Source: Marinilongibacter aquaticus
Lineage (GTDB): Bacteria > Bacteroidota > Bacteroidia > Cytophagales > Spirosomataceae
Assembly (NCBI RefSeq): GCF_020149935.1
Contig: NZ_CP083757.1
Location: forward strand, 1,426,001-1,490,000
Direction: 5' to 3'
Length of the DNA stretch: 64,000 bases
A program made the translations under genes and the position numbers. Numbering within the stretch: the stretch's first letter is position 1; each line of letters opens with the position of its first letter. Shown here piece by piece: positions 26,608 to 35,367 of the stretch. The notes below the pieces were generated by a model. The model saw only the letters and a list, made by a program, of their open reading frames with translations. It was not told the DNA's origin and did not search any database.

Positions 26608-26615
26608 CAAAACTA
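26608..26615 (-). promoter_or_regulatory. Putative -7 promoter element of the acidic T9SS-type gene
   Basis: Read on the minus strand it is TAGTTTTG, matching TAnnTTTG, 21 bases before the start codon at 26586. Confidence 0.4.
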
Positions 26616-26778
26616 GACGATATAAATCTTAATTGCTGTTAAATAAACTTAAAAATAAGAAAGCTCAAGCACATCAAAATCAGAAAGTTAAGCATGGGCT
26701 TCGCGATTCACACACAGCATTCCCCTACTCTCATTTGCTTTGCTCACAATTTCACTTGACCCAATTCGTTCTCCAAAC

Positions 26779-26958
26779 ATGAAACGTAGACTAATATACC
26801 TTTCGGCTATTCTTATCCTTTCGCAAGGAGCTTTTTCTTCCTGTGCCAGTACGGGCACAAGCACGCATTCGCGAGTGGGCAAAAGAAAGAAAAACGGGCA
26901 GTTCAAGAAGAAAAAGAAATTGTTCGGAAAGAACGATTGCGGATGCCCCAAATTTTAA
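26779..26958 (+). CDS. Small putative lipoprotein ending in a CGC motif
   Basis: The product has 59 residues: a basic start and hydrophobic segment (MKRRLIYLSAILILSQGAFS), a lipobox-like FSSC at about residues 19-22, then a strongly basic stretch (Lys/Arg rich, about 32-48) and a conserved-looking end GKNDCGCPKF. The start at 26779 is chosen because it places the signal peptide at the N-terminus; the frame extends up to 26740. The lipidated Cys would anchor it in the outer or inner membrane. The function is unknown. It stands alone between two transcription units. Confidence 0.6.
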   Translation: MKRRLIYLSAILILSQGAFSSCASTGTSTHSRVGKRKKNGQFKKKKKLFGKNDCGCPKF

Positions 26959-27005
26959 AAGAGAGCTGGGCAAATTATGATTTTCCGATCTTATTTCATT
27001 TCGCT

Positions 27006-27035
27006 TTGTATTTTACTGAATTGAGGCTACTTTTG
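27006..27035 (+). promoter_or_regulatory. Bacteroidota-type promoter of sucD
   Basis: TTG at 27006-27008 and TACTTTTG at 27028-27035 are 19 bases apart, within the accepted spacing. The predicted leader is about 50 bases. Confidence 0.65.
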
Positions 27036-27093
27036 ACCCTGCTTTGACAGACCGGGAATATCGGTTTGTATAACCCGAAAATCATTCAACTCA

Positions 27094-27969
27094 ATGAGCG
27101 TACTCGTTAATAAAGATTCAAAAGTAATAGTACAAGGTTTTACTGGTTCTGAAGGAACCTTCCATGCCCAGCAAATGATTGAATATGGCACCAATGTGGT
27201 GGGTGGCGTAACACCCGGAAAAGGTGGCCAGTCGCACTTGGACCGCCCTGTGTTCAACACCGTTGAAGAAGCGGTAGAGAAAACGGGAGCAGATGTATCC
27301 ATCATATTTGTTCCTCCTGGATTTGCCGCAGATGCCATCATGGAGGCTGCAGATGCAGGCATTAAAGTAATCGTATGTATCACGGAAGGCATTCCTACTA
27401 AAGATATGATTACTGCAAAAACTTATGTAAAAGACAAAGACTGCACGCTTATCGGGCCGAACTGTCCTGGAGTGATCACACCGGGTGAAGCGAAAGTGGG
27501 TATCATGCCAGGTTTTGTTTTCAAATCGGGTAAAGTGGGTATTGTTTCTAAATCTGGAACATTGACTTACGAAGCGGCCGATCAGATTGTTAAAGCTGGA
27601 TTGGGTATTTCTACTGCAATCGGAATTGGCGGTGACCCCATCATTGGCACTCCTACAAAAGACGCTGTAGAATTGCTCATGAACGATCCTGAAACTGAAG
27701 CCATCGTAATGATTGGTGAAATCGGCGGAAACTACGAAGCCGAAGCTTCACGTTATATCAAAGCCGCCGGAAACCCCAAACCTGTTGTAGGTTTCATCGC
27801 AGGCCAAACGGCTCCGAAAGGAAAGCGTATGGGCCACGCGGGTGCAATCATTGGCGGTGCAGACGATACGGCCGCAGCCAAAATGAAGATCATGGCCGAA
27901 TGCGGAATCCATGTAGTGGAATCTCCTGCTGAAATTGGCGAAACTATGTTGAAAGCTTTGGGTAAATAA
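27094..27969 (+). CDS. sucD: Succinate-CoA ligase (ADP-forming), alpha subunit
   Basis: This 291-residue TCA-cycle enzyme interconverts succinyl-CoA and succinate with ATP formation, as a complex with SucC. It has the CoA-binding Rossmann start ([19 protein letters not shown]), [21 protein letters not shown] and the active-site His in KRMGHAGAI that becomes phosphorylated. Length is standard. sucC is not next to it, which is common in Bacteroidota. It has its own promoter and terminator. Confidence 0.96.
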   Translation: MSVLVNKDSKVIVQGFTGSEGTFHAQQMIEYGTNVVGGVTPGKGGQSHLDRPVFNTVEEAVEKTGADVSIIFVPPGFAADAIMEAADAGIKVIVCITEGIPTKDMITAKTYVKDKDCTLIGPNCPGVITPGEAKVGIMPGFVFKSGKVGIVSKSGTLTYEAADQIVKAGLGISTAIGIGGDPIIGTPTKDAVELLMNDPETEAIVMIGEIGGNYEAEASRYIKAAGNPKPVVGFIAGQTAPKGKRMGHAGAIIGGADDTAAAKMKIMAECGIHVVESPAEIGETMLKALGK

Positions 27970-27994
27970 TTTGCCCAAAAATAAATACCAAAGG

Positions 27995-28023
27995 AAACGG
28001 TGAGGTTGAATACTTCACCGTTT
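27995..28023. terminator. Intrinsic terminator between sucD and the YqaE/Pmp3 gene
   Basis: A nine-base-pair stem AAACGGTGA/TCACCGTTT has an 11-base loop that can pair further. It is followed by TTT on the plus strand and serves sucD. The minus-strand gene ends two bases away and may use it too. Confidence 0.8.
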
Positions 28024-28024
28024 T

Positions 28025-28231
28025 TTATGCATAACGGTGACGTCTGTGCATTCTTCTCATCCGGCGGTAGCGGGTTTCGTTTTTGCCATCAACACGAGAG
28101 GCTACAGCCCAAATCGCGGCAGGAATCCACCCCAAAATTGTGATTTGCAAGAACAAACACAGAAAACCACTCAAGAATTTTCCGCGAAGAAAGAAAGACA
28201 ACCAAGGTACAAGAACGGCTATAAGTAACAT
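28025..28231 (-). CDS. YqaE/Pmp3-family small membrane protein
   Basis: The 68 residues carry two hydrophobic segments (LLIAVLVPWLSFFL and a second ending ILGWIPAAIWAVAS), with the family hallmark LGWIP. A basic tail rich in Arg and His follows. Pmp3/YqaE proteins are stress-related membrane proteins thought to influence membrane potential and salt tolerance. Length is slightly above the core because of the Arg/His tail. It is convergent with sucD. Confidence 0.78.
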   Translation of the reverse strand: MLLIAVLVPWLSFFLRGKFLSGFLCLFLQITILGWIPAAIWAVASRVDGKNETRYRRMRRMHRRHRYA

Positions 28232-28351
28232 TGCTTTTTATTTTTTTCAATATCCAAAATTTGCCAAAAAACGTATACACGTCCATCATTTATTGATAAA
28301 CGGCAATCTTTGTATATGCAATGCCCCAATTTGTGTTGTTTTGGAAAACCC

Positions 28352-29314
28352 TTAAAACACTTCTTTGGCCACGGCCATTGTGGTGGTCGACTTACTCATG
28401 GTATAAAAATGCAAAGCGGGCACACCAAACTCTTTCAACTCCTTACACTGAGCCACGCACCATTCCACGCCTACTTTCTTCGCCTCTTCATTATTTTTTG
28501 CCTCTTCCACTGCCTTTTTGAAATCGGCCGGAAGGTCGAGATAAAAAATATCGGGTAAAATTTCAGCTTGCCTTTTCGTCGATAAAACTTTCAAGCCCGG
28601 AATGATAGGGACATGAATGCCATTTGCTCGACAAGCCTTTACAAAATCGAAGTATTTTTGATTGTCGAAAAACATTTGAGTCACCAAATAATCTACTCCC
28701 GCATCAACCTTCTTTTTCAGAAACTCCATATCCGTTTCCAAACTCACCGCATTGAAATGCTTTTCAGGATATGCCCCGCCGCCAATACAAAAGTCGGGTT
28801 TGAAATTGTACTCAATCTCTTCGTGTAGAAATTTACCCGCATTCATGTCTTTTATCTGAACAATGAGATCTGAGGCATAGGCATGTCCATATTTGTTGGC
28901 CTTGAAAGTCTTGTAAGGTTTTGCCGCATCGCCTTGCAAGGCCATTACATTTTCAATCCCCAAATAATTCAAATCGATAAGCAAGTCTTCCGTCTCGTCT
29001 TTGGTAAAACCTCCGCACAAAATATGCGGTACAGGATCCACATGGAATTTGTGCATAATGGCCGAACAAATCCCCACCGTACCCGGACGCTTCCTTGTCT
29101 TGATTTCACGCTTTTCGCCATTGGGCATTTCCTGAAGGCGATACTCTTCGCGATGATACGTGACATCGATAAAAGGAGGTTTCAGTTCCATCATGGGCTC
29201 AATCCCATTCAGCAGTTCGTCGATACTGTGGCTACCTTTCGTCGGCGGAATAATCTCGATCGAAAACAGCGTTTTTCCCTTTGCTTGGGCTATGTGATCT
29301 GTAACTTTGGCCAT
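28352..29314 (-). CDS. metF: Methylenetetrahydrofolate reductase
   Basis: This 320-residue flavoenzyme reduces 5,10-methylene-THF to 5-methyl-THF, the methyl donor for methionine synthesis. It has FSIEIIPPTKGSHSID (a Glu in this segment is catalytic in the family), FIDVTYH, the ALQGDAAKP loop, a YPEKH segment and LVTQMFFDNQKYFDF. All family segments and length are normal. It appears monocistronic. The methionine genes metX and metY lie elsewhere in the window (62.4-64 kb). Confidence 0.95.
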   Translation of the reverse strand: MAKVTDHIAQAKGKTLFSIEIIPPTKGSHSIDELLNGIEPMMELKPPFIDVTYHREEYRLQEMPNGEKREIKTRKRPGTVGICSAIMHKFHVDPVPHILCGGFTKDETEDLLIDLNYLGIENVMALQGDAAKPYKTFKANKYGHAYASDLIVQIKDMNAGKFLHEEIEYNFKPDFCIGGGAYPEKHFNAVSLETDMEFLKKKVDAGVDYLVTQMFFDNQKYFDFVKACRANGIHVPIIPGLKVLSTKRQAEILPDIFYLDLPADFKKAVEEAKNNEEAKKVGVEWCVAQCKELKEFGVPALHFYTMSKSTTTMAVAKEVF

Positions 29315-29442
29315 TGCTTTCTATTATTACGCAAAAATCAAAGAATCATTTAATCTCTCCAACCTATGAGCATATTAATTGAATTTCTTTGTACATTTTG
29401 GAGAATTTATCTTTTCAAACTTAAATTTAAACAAGCTACTAG

Positions 29443-30291
29443 ATGAAATCTCTACTTTATTCTCTGCTTCTTTTACTTTCTCCTTGGGCTCTATCTGCCC
29501 AGAATATACAACAGTACGTGGGTAAATATGCGGTTGAAAATGCCCCTTTCAGCACGGTGAAGATCTTCCAAAACGAAGACAAGCTCATCGGTGAAGCCGT
29601 AGGACAAGGGCGTTCTGAACTGAGCAAGCTCGAAGACGAACATGCTTTTGGATTAACAGACTATCCCGGTGCAAGTATGGTTTTCTCGACAAACAAAAAA
29701 GGTCATGTCAATGGATTTGTTCTCCACATCGATGGTGAATCCATTTCGGGCACGAAAGTCTTCCCAAAAAATGACGAATACCTCGGTAAATTTCAAATTA
29801 CCGATGGCCCAGTAAGCGGGGTGGAAATAAAAGACCAAGACGGTCAACTGCGGGTATGGACCGCGGAATACGGCGAAGCCGACCTTCAATCAGAAGGCAT
29901 TGTCGATCAATTCAGAGAAACAGGTTACGGCAGCCTTTTCACCTTTCTTCGCAACGATAAAAATGAGGTAAGCAATATAAAGATCGATTTGCCCAGCCAA
30001 GGTGTATTTATGGAAGGCAAAAAAATGGCAGCCGCAGGACTTGAAAAGTATGTGGGCACATTTGGCCTTTTGGATATGGACATGAAAATCGTGATTGATT
30101 TGGTCGATGGGCAATTGCAAGGAACCTCTCCGCAAGGCGATTTTATGCTCGAAGCCGGCGAAGGACAGGACGTATTCATCATTCCGTCGGTGGATGCCAA
30201 ATTCACCTATAAATTCAAAGACAACGGCGAAGTGGATGAACTGCAGATTATATACAACGGATCGGAAGTAGTGGCCTATCCAGAAAAATAA
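29443..30291 (+). CDS. Exported protein with three DUF3471-like domains
   Basis: The 282 residues start with a signal peptide (ending ALSAQ). The mature part shows three related units beginning YVGKYAVENAPF (about 25), YLGKFQITDGPV (about 111) and YVGTFGLLDMDM (about 199). Each is followed by alternating hydrophobic strands, as in the small beta-barrel often found at the end of beta-lactamase-like and related proteins. No catalytic motif is seen, and the function is unknown. It is divergent from metF and ends at a strong terminator. Confidence 0.72.
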   Translation: MKSLLYSLLLLLSPWALSAQNIQQYVGKYAVENAPFSTVKIFQNEDKLIGEAVGQGRSELSKLEDEHAFGLTDYPGASMVFSTNKKGHVNGFVLHIDGESISGTKVFPKNDEYLGKFQITDGPVSGVEIKDQDGQLRVWTAEYGEADLQSEGIVDQFRETGYGSLFTFLRNDKNEVSNIKIDLPSQGVFMEGKKMAAAGLEKYVGTFGLLDMDMKIVIDLVDGQLQGTSPQGDFMLEAGEGQDVFIIPSVDAKFTYKFKDNGEVDELQIIYNGSEVVAYPEK

Positions 30292-30295
30292 AGCA

Positions 30296-30319
30296 AAAGC
30301 CCCGCAAATGCGGGGCTTT
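30296..30319. terminator. Bidirectional terminator between the DUF3471-like gene and first GIN gene
   Basis: A ten-base-pair stem AAAGCCCCGC/GCGGGGCTTT with an AAAT loop lies between the stops of two convergent genes. Confidence 0.9.
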
Positions 30320-30330
30320 GAAATACTTCA

Positions 30331-31050
30331 TCAATCTTGACGCACGCTGCTTCCGCCCGATAAATCCTTCTCCACATCAGGATCGCCCTTGTAACGCACT
30401 GAACTCGCTCCGCTCGCATCGACTTTCAGAAAATCGTCGACACTTATGTAAGCCTTGCTGGCTCCACTCAGTTCGAGATAAGCCTTATCTGCATAAGCCT
30501 CAAAAGCCCGTAAATGCGAAGCACCCGAAATTTCAGCCCTTACAATCTGACACGTTTTACTCAGAAATACATCAGACGCTCCCGACAAATCGAGCTCCAG
30601 TTCTTTCACTTCCATATTCAGATCGAGTTGTGAAGCCCCTGAAATTTCCGCATCAAAAGAACTCGCCAGAGGAAAACCCGAAATTTGGATTTCCGTTGCC
30701 CCAGAAGCATCGAGTTCCTTTATCTCCGGCATTTCAATATACAATTCCATTCGCTTTCTCGATTGGTGCCCAAAGAGGTTATCACGTCCATAATACACAC
30801 GCAGCTTGCCGTTTTGTATGCGTACTTTTAGGTCGTCGATATCGCGAGAGGCTCCACTAGCAGTCAGGTGAAACTCATCGGATGGGTAAATCTGCACATG
30901 CATGGCCGAACCCACTTCTACTTCATCAAAAAAATCCAATACAAATTGTTTCTCGGTCAGCTCACCCGGTGCCACATCACCACCAAATTCGGTATAAATA
31001 CAAGAACTAAGAGAGACCGCAAAAAAGATAAGAGTTAAAAGCTTTTTCAT
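30331..31050 (-). CDS. GIN-domain (DUF2807) lipoprotein 1
   Basis: This 239-residue protein has a lipoprotein signal (lipobox LSSC at about 14-17). The domain begins FVLDFFDEVEVGSAMHVQIY, the usual opening of head-GIN proteins, and contains repeated Ser-Gly-Ala units (DASGA, EISGAS, DLSGAS, ELSGAS, DASGAS) spaced about 17-25 residues, consistent with a right-handed beta-helix. It ends DLSGGSSVRQD. It is a paralog of the GIN gene at 34.6-35.3 kb, with the same C-terminal signature. It is divergent from the ECF sigma gene, with 195 bases between them. The role is unknown; an adhesin-like or signalling role has been proposed for the domain. Confidence 0.83.
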   Translation of the reverse strand: MKKLLTLIFFAVSLSSCIYTEFGGDVAPGELTEKQFVLDFFDEVEVGSAMHVQIYPSDEFHLTASGASRDIDDLKVRIQNGKLRVYYGRDNLFGHQSRKRMELYIEMPEIKELDASGATEIQISGFPLASSFDAEISGASQLDLNMEVKELELDLSGASDVFLSKTCQIVRAEISGASHLRAFEAYADKAYLELSGASKAYISVDDFLKVDASGASSVRYKGDPDVEKDLSGGSSVRQD

Positions 31051-31245
31051 TTAAAATTTGTTACGTTGACAATAGGGACACCTCGCCCCTTTTTATCTAG
31101 ACAACTGAAAAAGCCAATCCCCCTACTCTAATTTATTTTTTCCAAAAAGAAATGCCCATAGGGGTTTCTGCCTGCTGACTTGTCATATCAGAAGAGATGA
31201 ATTATTTCATTTGAACAAGATTATTATGATCAACAAGAAGAATGT

Positions 31246-31851
31246 ATGTTTGCGGTAAGGAGTTTACAGCGAAACATTTTGTCCGTGACAGAAGAAGAGC
31301 AATTGCAGGCCATTCGAAAAGGAGTAAAAGCGGTGTACGAAACTATTTTTCGTACACACTATACGTCTTTGTGCCGCTATGCCCTTTCTATGGTAAAAAT
31401 GTCGGACAAGGCCGAAGACATCGTGCAACAGGTATTTGTAAACCTTTGGGAAAAACGAGAGCAAACCATTATCACGGGTTCGCTACGGAATTACCTTTTT
31501 CGGTCGGTGCACAACCAATGCCTGAATGCCCTAAAACACGATAAAGTAAAAGCACAATATCATGAATACAGCTCGTTTTTCGATACGAAATATACCAATG
31601 CGGTGGAAGAAGGCCTGCTCTCGCATGAGCTTGCTTGGAAAATCGAAGAAGCCCTAAACCAGTTGCCCCCCGAATGCGGAAGGGTTTTTAAAATGAGTCG
31701 GTTTGAAGAATTGAAATACAAGGAAATTGCAGAAAAATTAGGCATTTCAATCAAAACGGTGGAGAACCACATGGGCAAAGCACTGAAAATTTTGCGTGGG
31801 CATTTGGGCGAATATTTGGTGAGTATCTTACTCTTAATTTTTAGGTCATGA
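31246..31851 (+). CDS. ECF-type RNA polymerase sigma-70 factor
   Basis: This 201-residue sigma factor has region 2 (YETIFRTHYTSLCRYALSM, then DKAEDIVQQVFVNLWEKR) and region 4 (LPPECGRVFKMSRFEELKYK with IAEKLGISIKTVENHMGKAL, a helix-turn-helix). The shape matches the FecI-like Bacteroidota ECF group. The stop overlaps the FecR start by four bases (ATGA), so sigma and anti-sigma are translationally coupled. The last residues (LVSILLLIF) are hydrophobic, as often seen. The start at 31246 is the first in-frame ATG. Confidence 0.92.
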   Translation: MFAVRSLQRNILSVTEEEQLQAIRKGVKAVYETIFRTHYTSLCRYALSMVKMSDKAEDIVQQVFVNLWEKREQTIITGSLRNYLFRSVHNQCLNALKHDKVKAQYHEYSSFFDTKYTNAVEEGLLSHELAWKIEEALNQLPPECGRVFKMSRFEELKYKEIAEKLGISIKTVENHMGKALKILRGHLGEYLVSILLLIFRS

Positions 31852-32804
31852 AAGAGGAAATTAGCGAAGAAATATTGGCAAGATATTTTGCGGAGGAAGC
31901 GAGTATAGAGGAACTCCAAAAGTTGAACGCTTGGCTGGAAAGCGACGTCGATCATGCCCGTGTACTGAGACAGTATCAACAAATTTGGGAAGCGAACGAA
32001 AAGAACAAATCTTTCCAACCGGATATAGAAAAAGCGTGGAGAAAGGTTGAAAAACGCATCGATGAAAAGAAAAAGCCCAATTGGATTTCTTGGGCCGCGG
32101 TGGTGGCGGGTATTCTGCTCATAAGCACCTACTATTTTGCCAATAAAGAGCCCGAATTGAGCTACTCTTCGATAAAAACGGAAAGGGCCCAGACAGAAAA
32201 AACATTGGCCGACGGCAGCAAAATCACCTTGAATTCCTTCAGCCTATTGGAATTCCCTGAAAGCTTTTCAGACGACGAAAGGCGGGTCAAATTAATTGGC
32301 GAAGCCTTTTTTGATATTGCCAAAAATCCCGACAAACCCTTTATAATTGAAGCAAACGGAACAGAAATAAAAGTATTGGGCACGGCTTTCAGTATTCTGG
32401 CCCGCGATGAAAATGTGCAAGTAAGCGTGCAATCGGGCACGGTGGAGTTTAAGAGTGTTTCGAAAGAAAAAGTGGTGCTGCACAAAGGCGACGAAGCCAA
32501 ATACGAAAGTGCAAAGGCCAACATTCAGGTTTCGCACATCGAAGACCCCAATATCTTTGCTTACAAAACAAAGGTCTTTGAGTTCAACCAAGCACCGATA
32601 GAAAAGGTGGTTCAAACTTTGAATAAAGCCTATCAAACGTACATTCAACTTGAGGGCGATTCATGGAATGATTACCAGCTAACCACCAAATTCGAACACG
32701 AAGACTTGGACCAAGTGCTCGACATCGTCGCGACCACTTTAAATCTGGAGCTAAAGAAAGAAGAAAAATCCTTTGTGCTGACAAAAAAAACAGAAGAGCC
32801 GTAG
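31848..32804 (+). CDS. FecR-family anti-sigma factor
   Basis: The 318 residues have an N-terminal cytosolic anti-sigma segment (LARYFAEEASIEELQKLNAW), a transmembrane helix at about 78-97 (ISWAAVVAGILLISTYYF), the periplasmic FecR domain (about 105-205, with TLADGSKITLNSFSLLEFP), and a C-terminal DUF4974-type domain (about 230-315) that relates to STN domains. It would hold the preceding sigma factor until an outer-membrane signal arrives. The next gene begins 61 bases later and carries the STN partner domain. Confidence 0.92.
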   Translation: MKEEISEEILARYFAEEASIEELQKLNAWLESDVDHARVLRQYQQIWEANEKNKSFQPDIEKAWRKVEKRIDEKKKPNWISWAAVVAGILLISTYYFANKEPELSYSSIKTERAQTEKTLADGSKITLNSFSLLEFPESFSDDERRVKLIGEAFFDIAKNPDKPFIIEANGTEIKVLGTAFSILARDENVQVSVQSGTVEFKSVSKEKVVLHKGDEAKYESAKANIQVSHIEDPNIFAYKTKVFEFNQAPIEKVVQTLNKAYQTYIQLEGDSWNDYQLTTKFEHEDLDQVLDIVATTLNLELKKEEKSFVLTKKTEEP

Positions 32805-32865
32805 GGGTAAATTGTTTTGCAAGTGTCATCTCATTGAAAACCGATTAAATGACCAAAAACACAAA

Positions 32866-34632
32866 ATGAAAAAGCTATTTCTTCTTCTTTTCTTTCTAGC
32901 CCCAATGGCTCTTTTTGCCCAAAACAAGGCATTGGACGATAAAATAAGTGTGGATTTCGACCAAACCCCAATCGCTGTGGCCTTGCAACAAGTGGAGCAA
33001 AAAGCCGATTTCAGACTTTCCTACAATCCCAAAAGCATCGATTTAAATCGTGTGGTTAGCTACAAAGCCGAGGATGTGGCGGCTCAAAAAGTATTGCAAC
33101 ACATTTTGGGCGACAACATTTCGATTAAGGCTAAAGGGCAGTACGTGATCCTTCAAAAGTATTCTCCCGAAAAAAAAGAGTTCTACATCGTGGGCTACAT
33201 CATCGACCGCCAAAGCGGTGAATATTTAAGCAACGTCAGTGTATACGAACCGCAAAGTTTGGCCTCGGCCCTTACCAATCAACACGGTTATTATCGCATC
33301 AAATTGGCCAGAAACCAGCGAGATATCGACTTGCAGTTTTCCAAAAACGATTATGAGCCACATTATGAAAACGTTTCGCAGAGAATCGACTATCATTTGG
33401 ATGTAAACATGAATCCCGAAAGGCCGGTCAAAGTCTTGAATTCTGAAATCGCACCGATTCAAAGTACGCCATTGCGAATCGACAGTTTACCGAAATTGGG
33501 ACAGAACAATCCGCGAATCGATTCGGTGGAAGTGAGCAGCAATCCGAAAAGCAAATCTTTGGATTTCAGTAAAGAGCTTTACTTTATCGAAGAAAAGAAA
33601 GACCAGTTTTTGGAATGGTTGATGAGCACGAAACAAGCCATTCATTCCAGAAACCACATCGATAGTCTGTACCGCACATTTCAGGTTTCCTTTCTGCCTT
33701 TTTTGGGCACCAATCACAAACTGAGCCCTTTTGTAACCAACGATTACTCGTTCAATATTATCGCGGGCTATACGGGCAATGTGAACAAACTTGAGCTCGG
33801 CGGAATGGCAAACATTGTAAGGCGGGATATGATTGGTCTACAAATGGCGGGTATGTCGAATATTGTAGGTCGCCAAATGCAGGGAGTTCAAATGGCCGGA
33901 TTGACCAACGTTAATTTGGGCCACGCCAGCGGCCTGCTTGCGGCTGGAACCGCCAACCTTGTGCTGAAAAATGGAAGTGGGGTGCAATTGGCCGGTGGAG
34001 CAAACATTCACTTGGGCGAACTGAAAGGCGTACAAATTGCCGCATTCAATTATGCCAAGAAAATACAAGGCTTTCAATTGGGCGTAGTCAATATTGCAGA
34101 TGAAATACAAGGCACTTCAATCGGTTTATTCAATTATGTGAAACGAAACGGATACCGTAGATTGGAATTCAGTCTATCCGAATTGAATGCCACCGAACTG
34201 AGTTTCAAAACGGGGTCGAAGCCATTCTACAATATTTTTGCAGCGGCCTACAATTACAATCAGCTCAATAAACCGCAAGCTGGATTGGGCTACGGGATTG
34301 GCACGTCTTGGAAATACAATACATGGCTTGGCTCCAATCTCGATTTATTGGCCATGACCTATCTGCACGAATTTGAAAATATAGACGACAGCAGTTGGGG
34401 ACAACAATTTAGATTGAGTGTAGGCATCGAAGCCAAACTGGGCAAGCGAATCGCAATTTTTGCCGCACCCACTCTCAATTTCTATGCTACAGACGAAAAC
34501 AACAACTTGCACTTTGACGGGTACAAGCTGCTGCTTTCGAAAAATGACATACACGATTGGTTCAGCCCAAACAGTACGCTTTACTCTTGGCTGGGCTACA
34601 AAGTGGGCCTACGTTTGTGCAATAGATCTTAG
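32866..34632 (+). CDS. STN and carboxypeptidase-regulatory-domain outer-membrane protein with surface-repeat region
   Basis: This 588-residue protein has a signal peptide (MKKLFLLLFFLAPMALFAQ). An STN domain (about 24-92, ISVDFDQTPIAVALQQVEQK) follows, then a carboxypeptidase-D regulatory-like domain (about 103-185). After a linker come about eight short units of the form GVQMAGLTNV / GLLAAGTANL / GVQIAAFNYA (about 330-430), resembling LA_2272 surface repeats. A C-terminal set of aromatic beta-strands is probably a barrel. There is no TonB plug, so it is not a classic transducer. The start at 32866 puts the signal peptide at the N-terminus. It is in one operon with sigma and FecR and is the likely signal input. 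Confidence 0.82.
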   Translation: MKKLFLLLFFLAPMALFAQNKALDDKISVDFDQTPIAVALQQVEQKADFRLSYNPKSIDLNRVVSYKAEDVAAQKVLQHILGDNISIKAKGQYVILQKYSPEKKEFYIVGYIIDRQSGEYLSNVSVYEPQSLASALTNQHGYYRIKLARNQRDIDLQFSKNDYEPHYENVSQRIDYHLDVNMNPERPVKVLNSEIAPIQSTPLRIDSLPKLGQNNPRIDSVEVSSNPKSKSLDFSKELYFIEEKKDQFLEWLMSTKQAIHSRNHIDSLYRTFQVSFLPFLGTNHKLSPFVTNDYSFNIIAGYTGNVNKLELGGMANIVRRDMIGLQMAGMSNIVGRQMQGVQMAGLTNVNLGHASGLLAAGTANLVLKNGSGVQLAGGANIHLGELKGVQIAAFNYAKKIQGFQLGVVNIADEIQGTSIGLFNYVKRNGYRRLEFSLSELNATELSFKTGSKPFYNIFAAAYNYNQLNKPQAGLGYGIGTSWKYNTWLGSNLDLLAMTYLHEFENIDDSSWGQQFRLSVGIEAKLGKRIAIFAAPTLNFYATDENNNLHFDGYKLLLSKNDIHDWFSPNSTLYSWLGYKVGLRLCNRS

Positions 34633-34636
34633 AAAA

Positions 34637-35341
34637 TCAATCCTGATGCAGCGAAGCTCCACCGGAAAGGTCTTGTCTAACTTGTGGAGTTCCGCTGTAT
34701 TCAATCGAACTACCTCCGCTGGCATCTACCTCCAACAAATCGGCCAATTTACCCAAATGCAGGCTGCTTCCCCCGCTGGCGTCGATATAAGCCCTTCCGA
34801 TACGGATATTTTTGGCATCCAAAGACGAGGCTCCAGAAGCCTCCACTTTCAAGGCTCTCAGGTCTTTTACAAGCTTCACTTCCGAAGCTCCCGAAAGGTC
34901 GGCTTCAAGGTTTTCGATTTCTGAATCCAAGAACAAATTCGCGGCTCCGCTGACATCGATAGACAAGTCGTTGATGTTGTCGAAATCCACTAAACCGGCA
35001 TTGCACGCACCCGAAACCGATAAAGCACGTACGTGCGGAGTTTCTATTCGCAAACGCAATTCTTCTCGGTTCGAATTCGAAAATTGTTGGTCATAGCCAA
35101 TGTGCAGCGTGCTTCCCGAAACCCGAACGCGTAGATCGTCTATGTCTCGCTGTACGCCTTTGGCTCGCACCCGCGATCTCGACGATTGCACAATTTCCAC
35201 TTTCATGGCATGCCCCACTTCAATTTCTTCGAAACTTTCCAAATCGTAAGTCATTTCTTTGGGTGGGCCGGGCGGACGGTTATCTACCACGCAGGCAAAC
35301 GGGATAAGGGCCAAAAGGCCAAGTAAAATTTGCTTTTTCAT
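34637..35341 (-). CDS. GIN-domain (DUF2807) lipoprotein 2
   Basis: This 234-residue paralog of the GIN protein at 30.3 kb has a lipobox-like PFAC at about 14-17, the opening MTYDLESFEEIEVGHAMKVE, then SerGlyAla/SerGlyGly units (DVSGAA, DLSGAS, EASGAS, DASGGS, DASGGS), ending DLSGGASLHQD. The shared ending with the first copy suggests a common origin or partner. It lies 26 bases downstream of the TonB-dependent receptor gene in the same direction, so the two are probably co-transcribed. Confidence 0.83.
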   Translation of the reverse strand: MKKQILLGLLALIPFACVVDNRPPGPPKEMTYDLESFEEIEVGHAMKVEIVQSSRSRVRAKGVQRDIDDLRVRVSGSTLHIGYDQQFSNSNREELRLRIETPHVRALSVSGACNAGLVDFDNINDLSIDVSGAANLFLDSEIENLEADLSGASEVKLVKDLRALKVEASGASSLDAKNIRIGRAYIDASGGSSLHLGKLADLLEVDASGGSSIEYSGTPQVRQDLSGGASLHQD

Positions 35342-35367
35342 TTATGTTTTTCAGGTTGTTACTTAGG

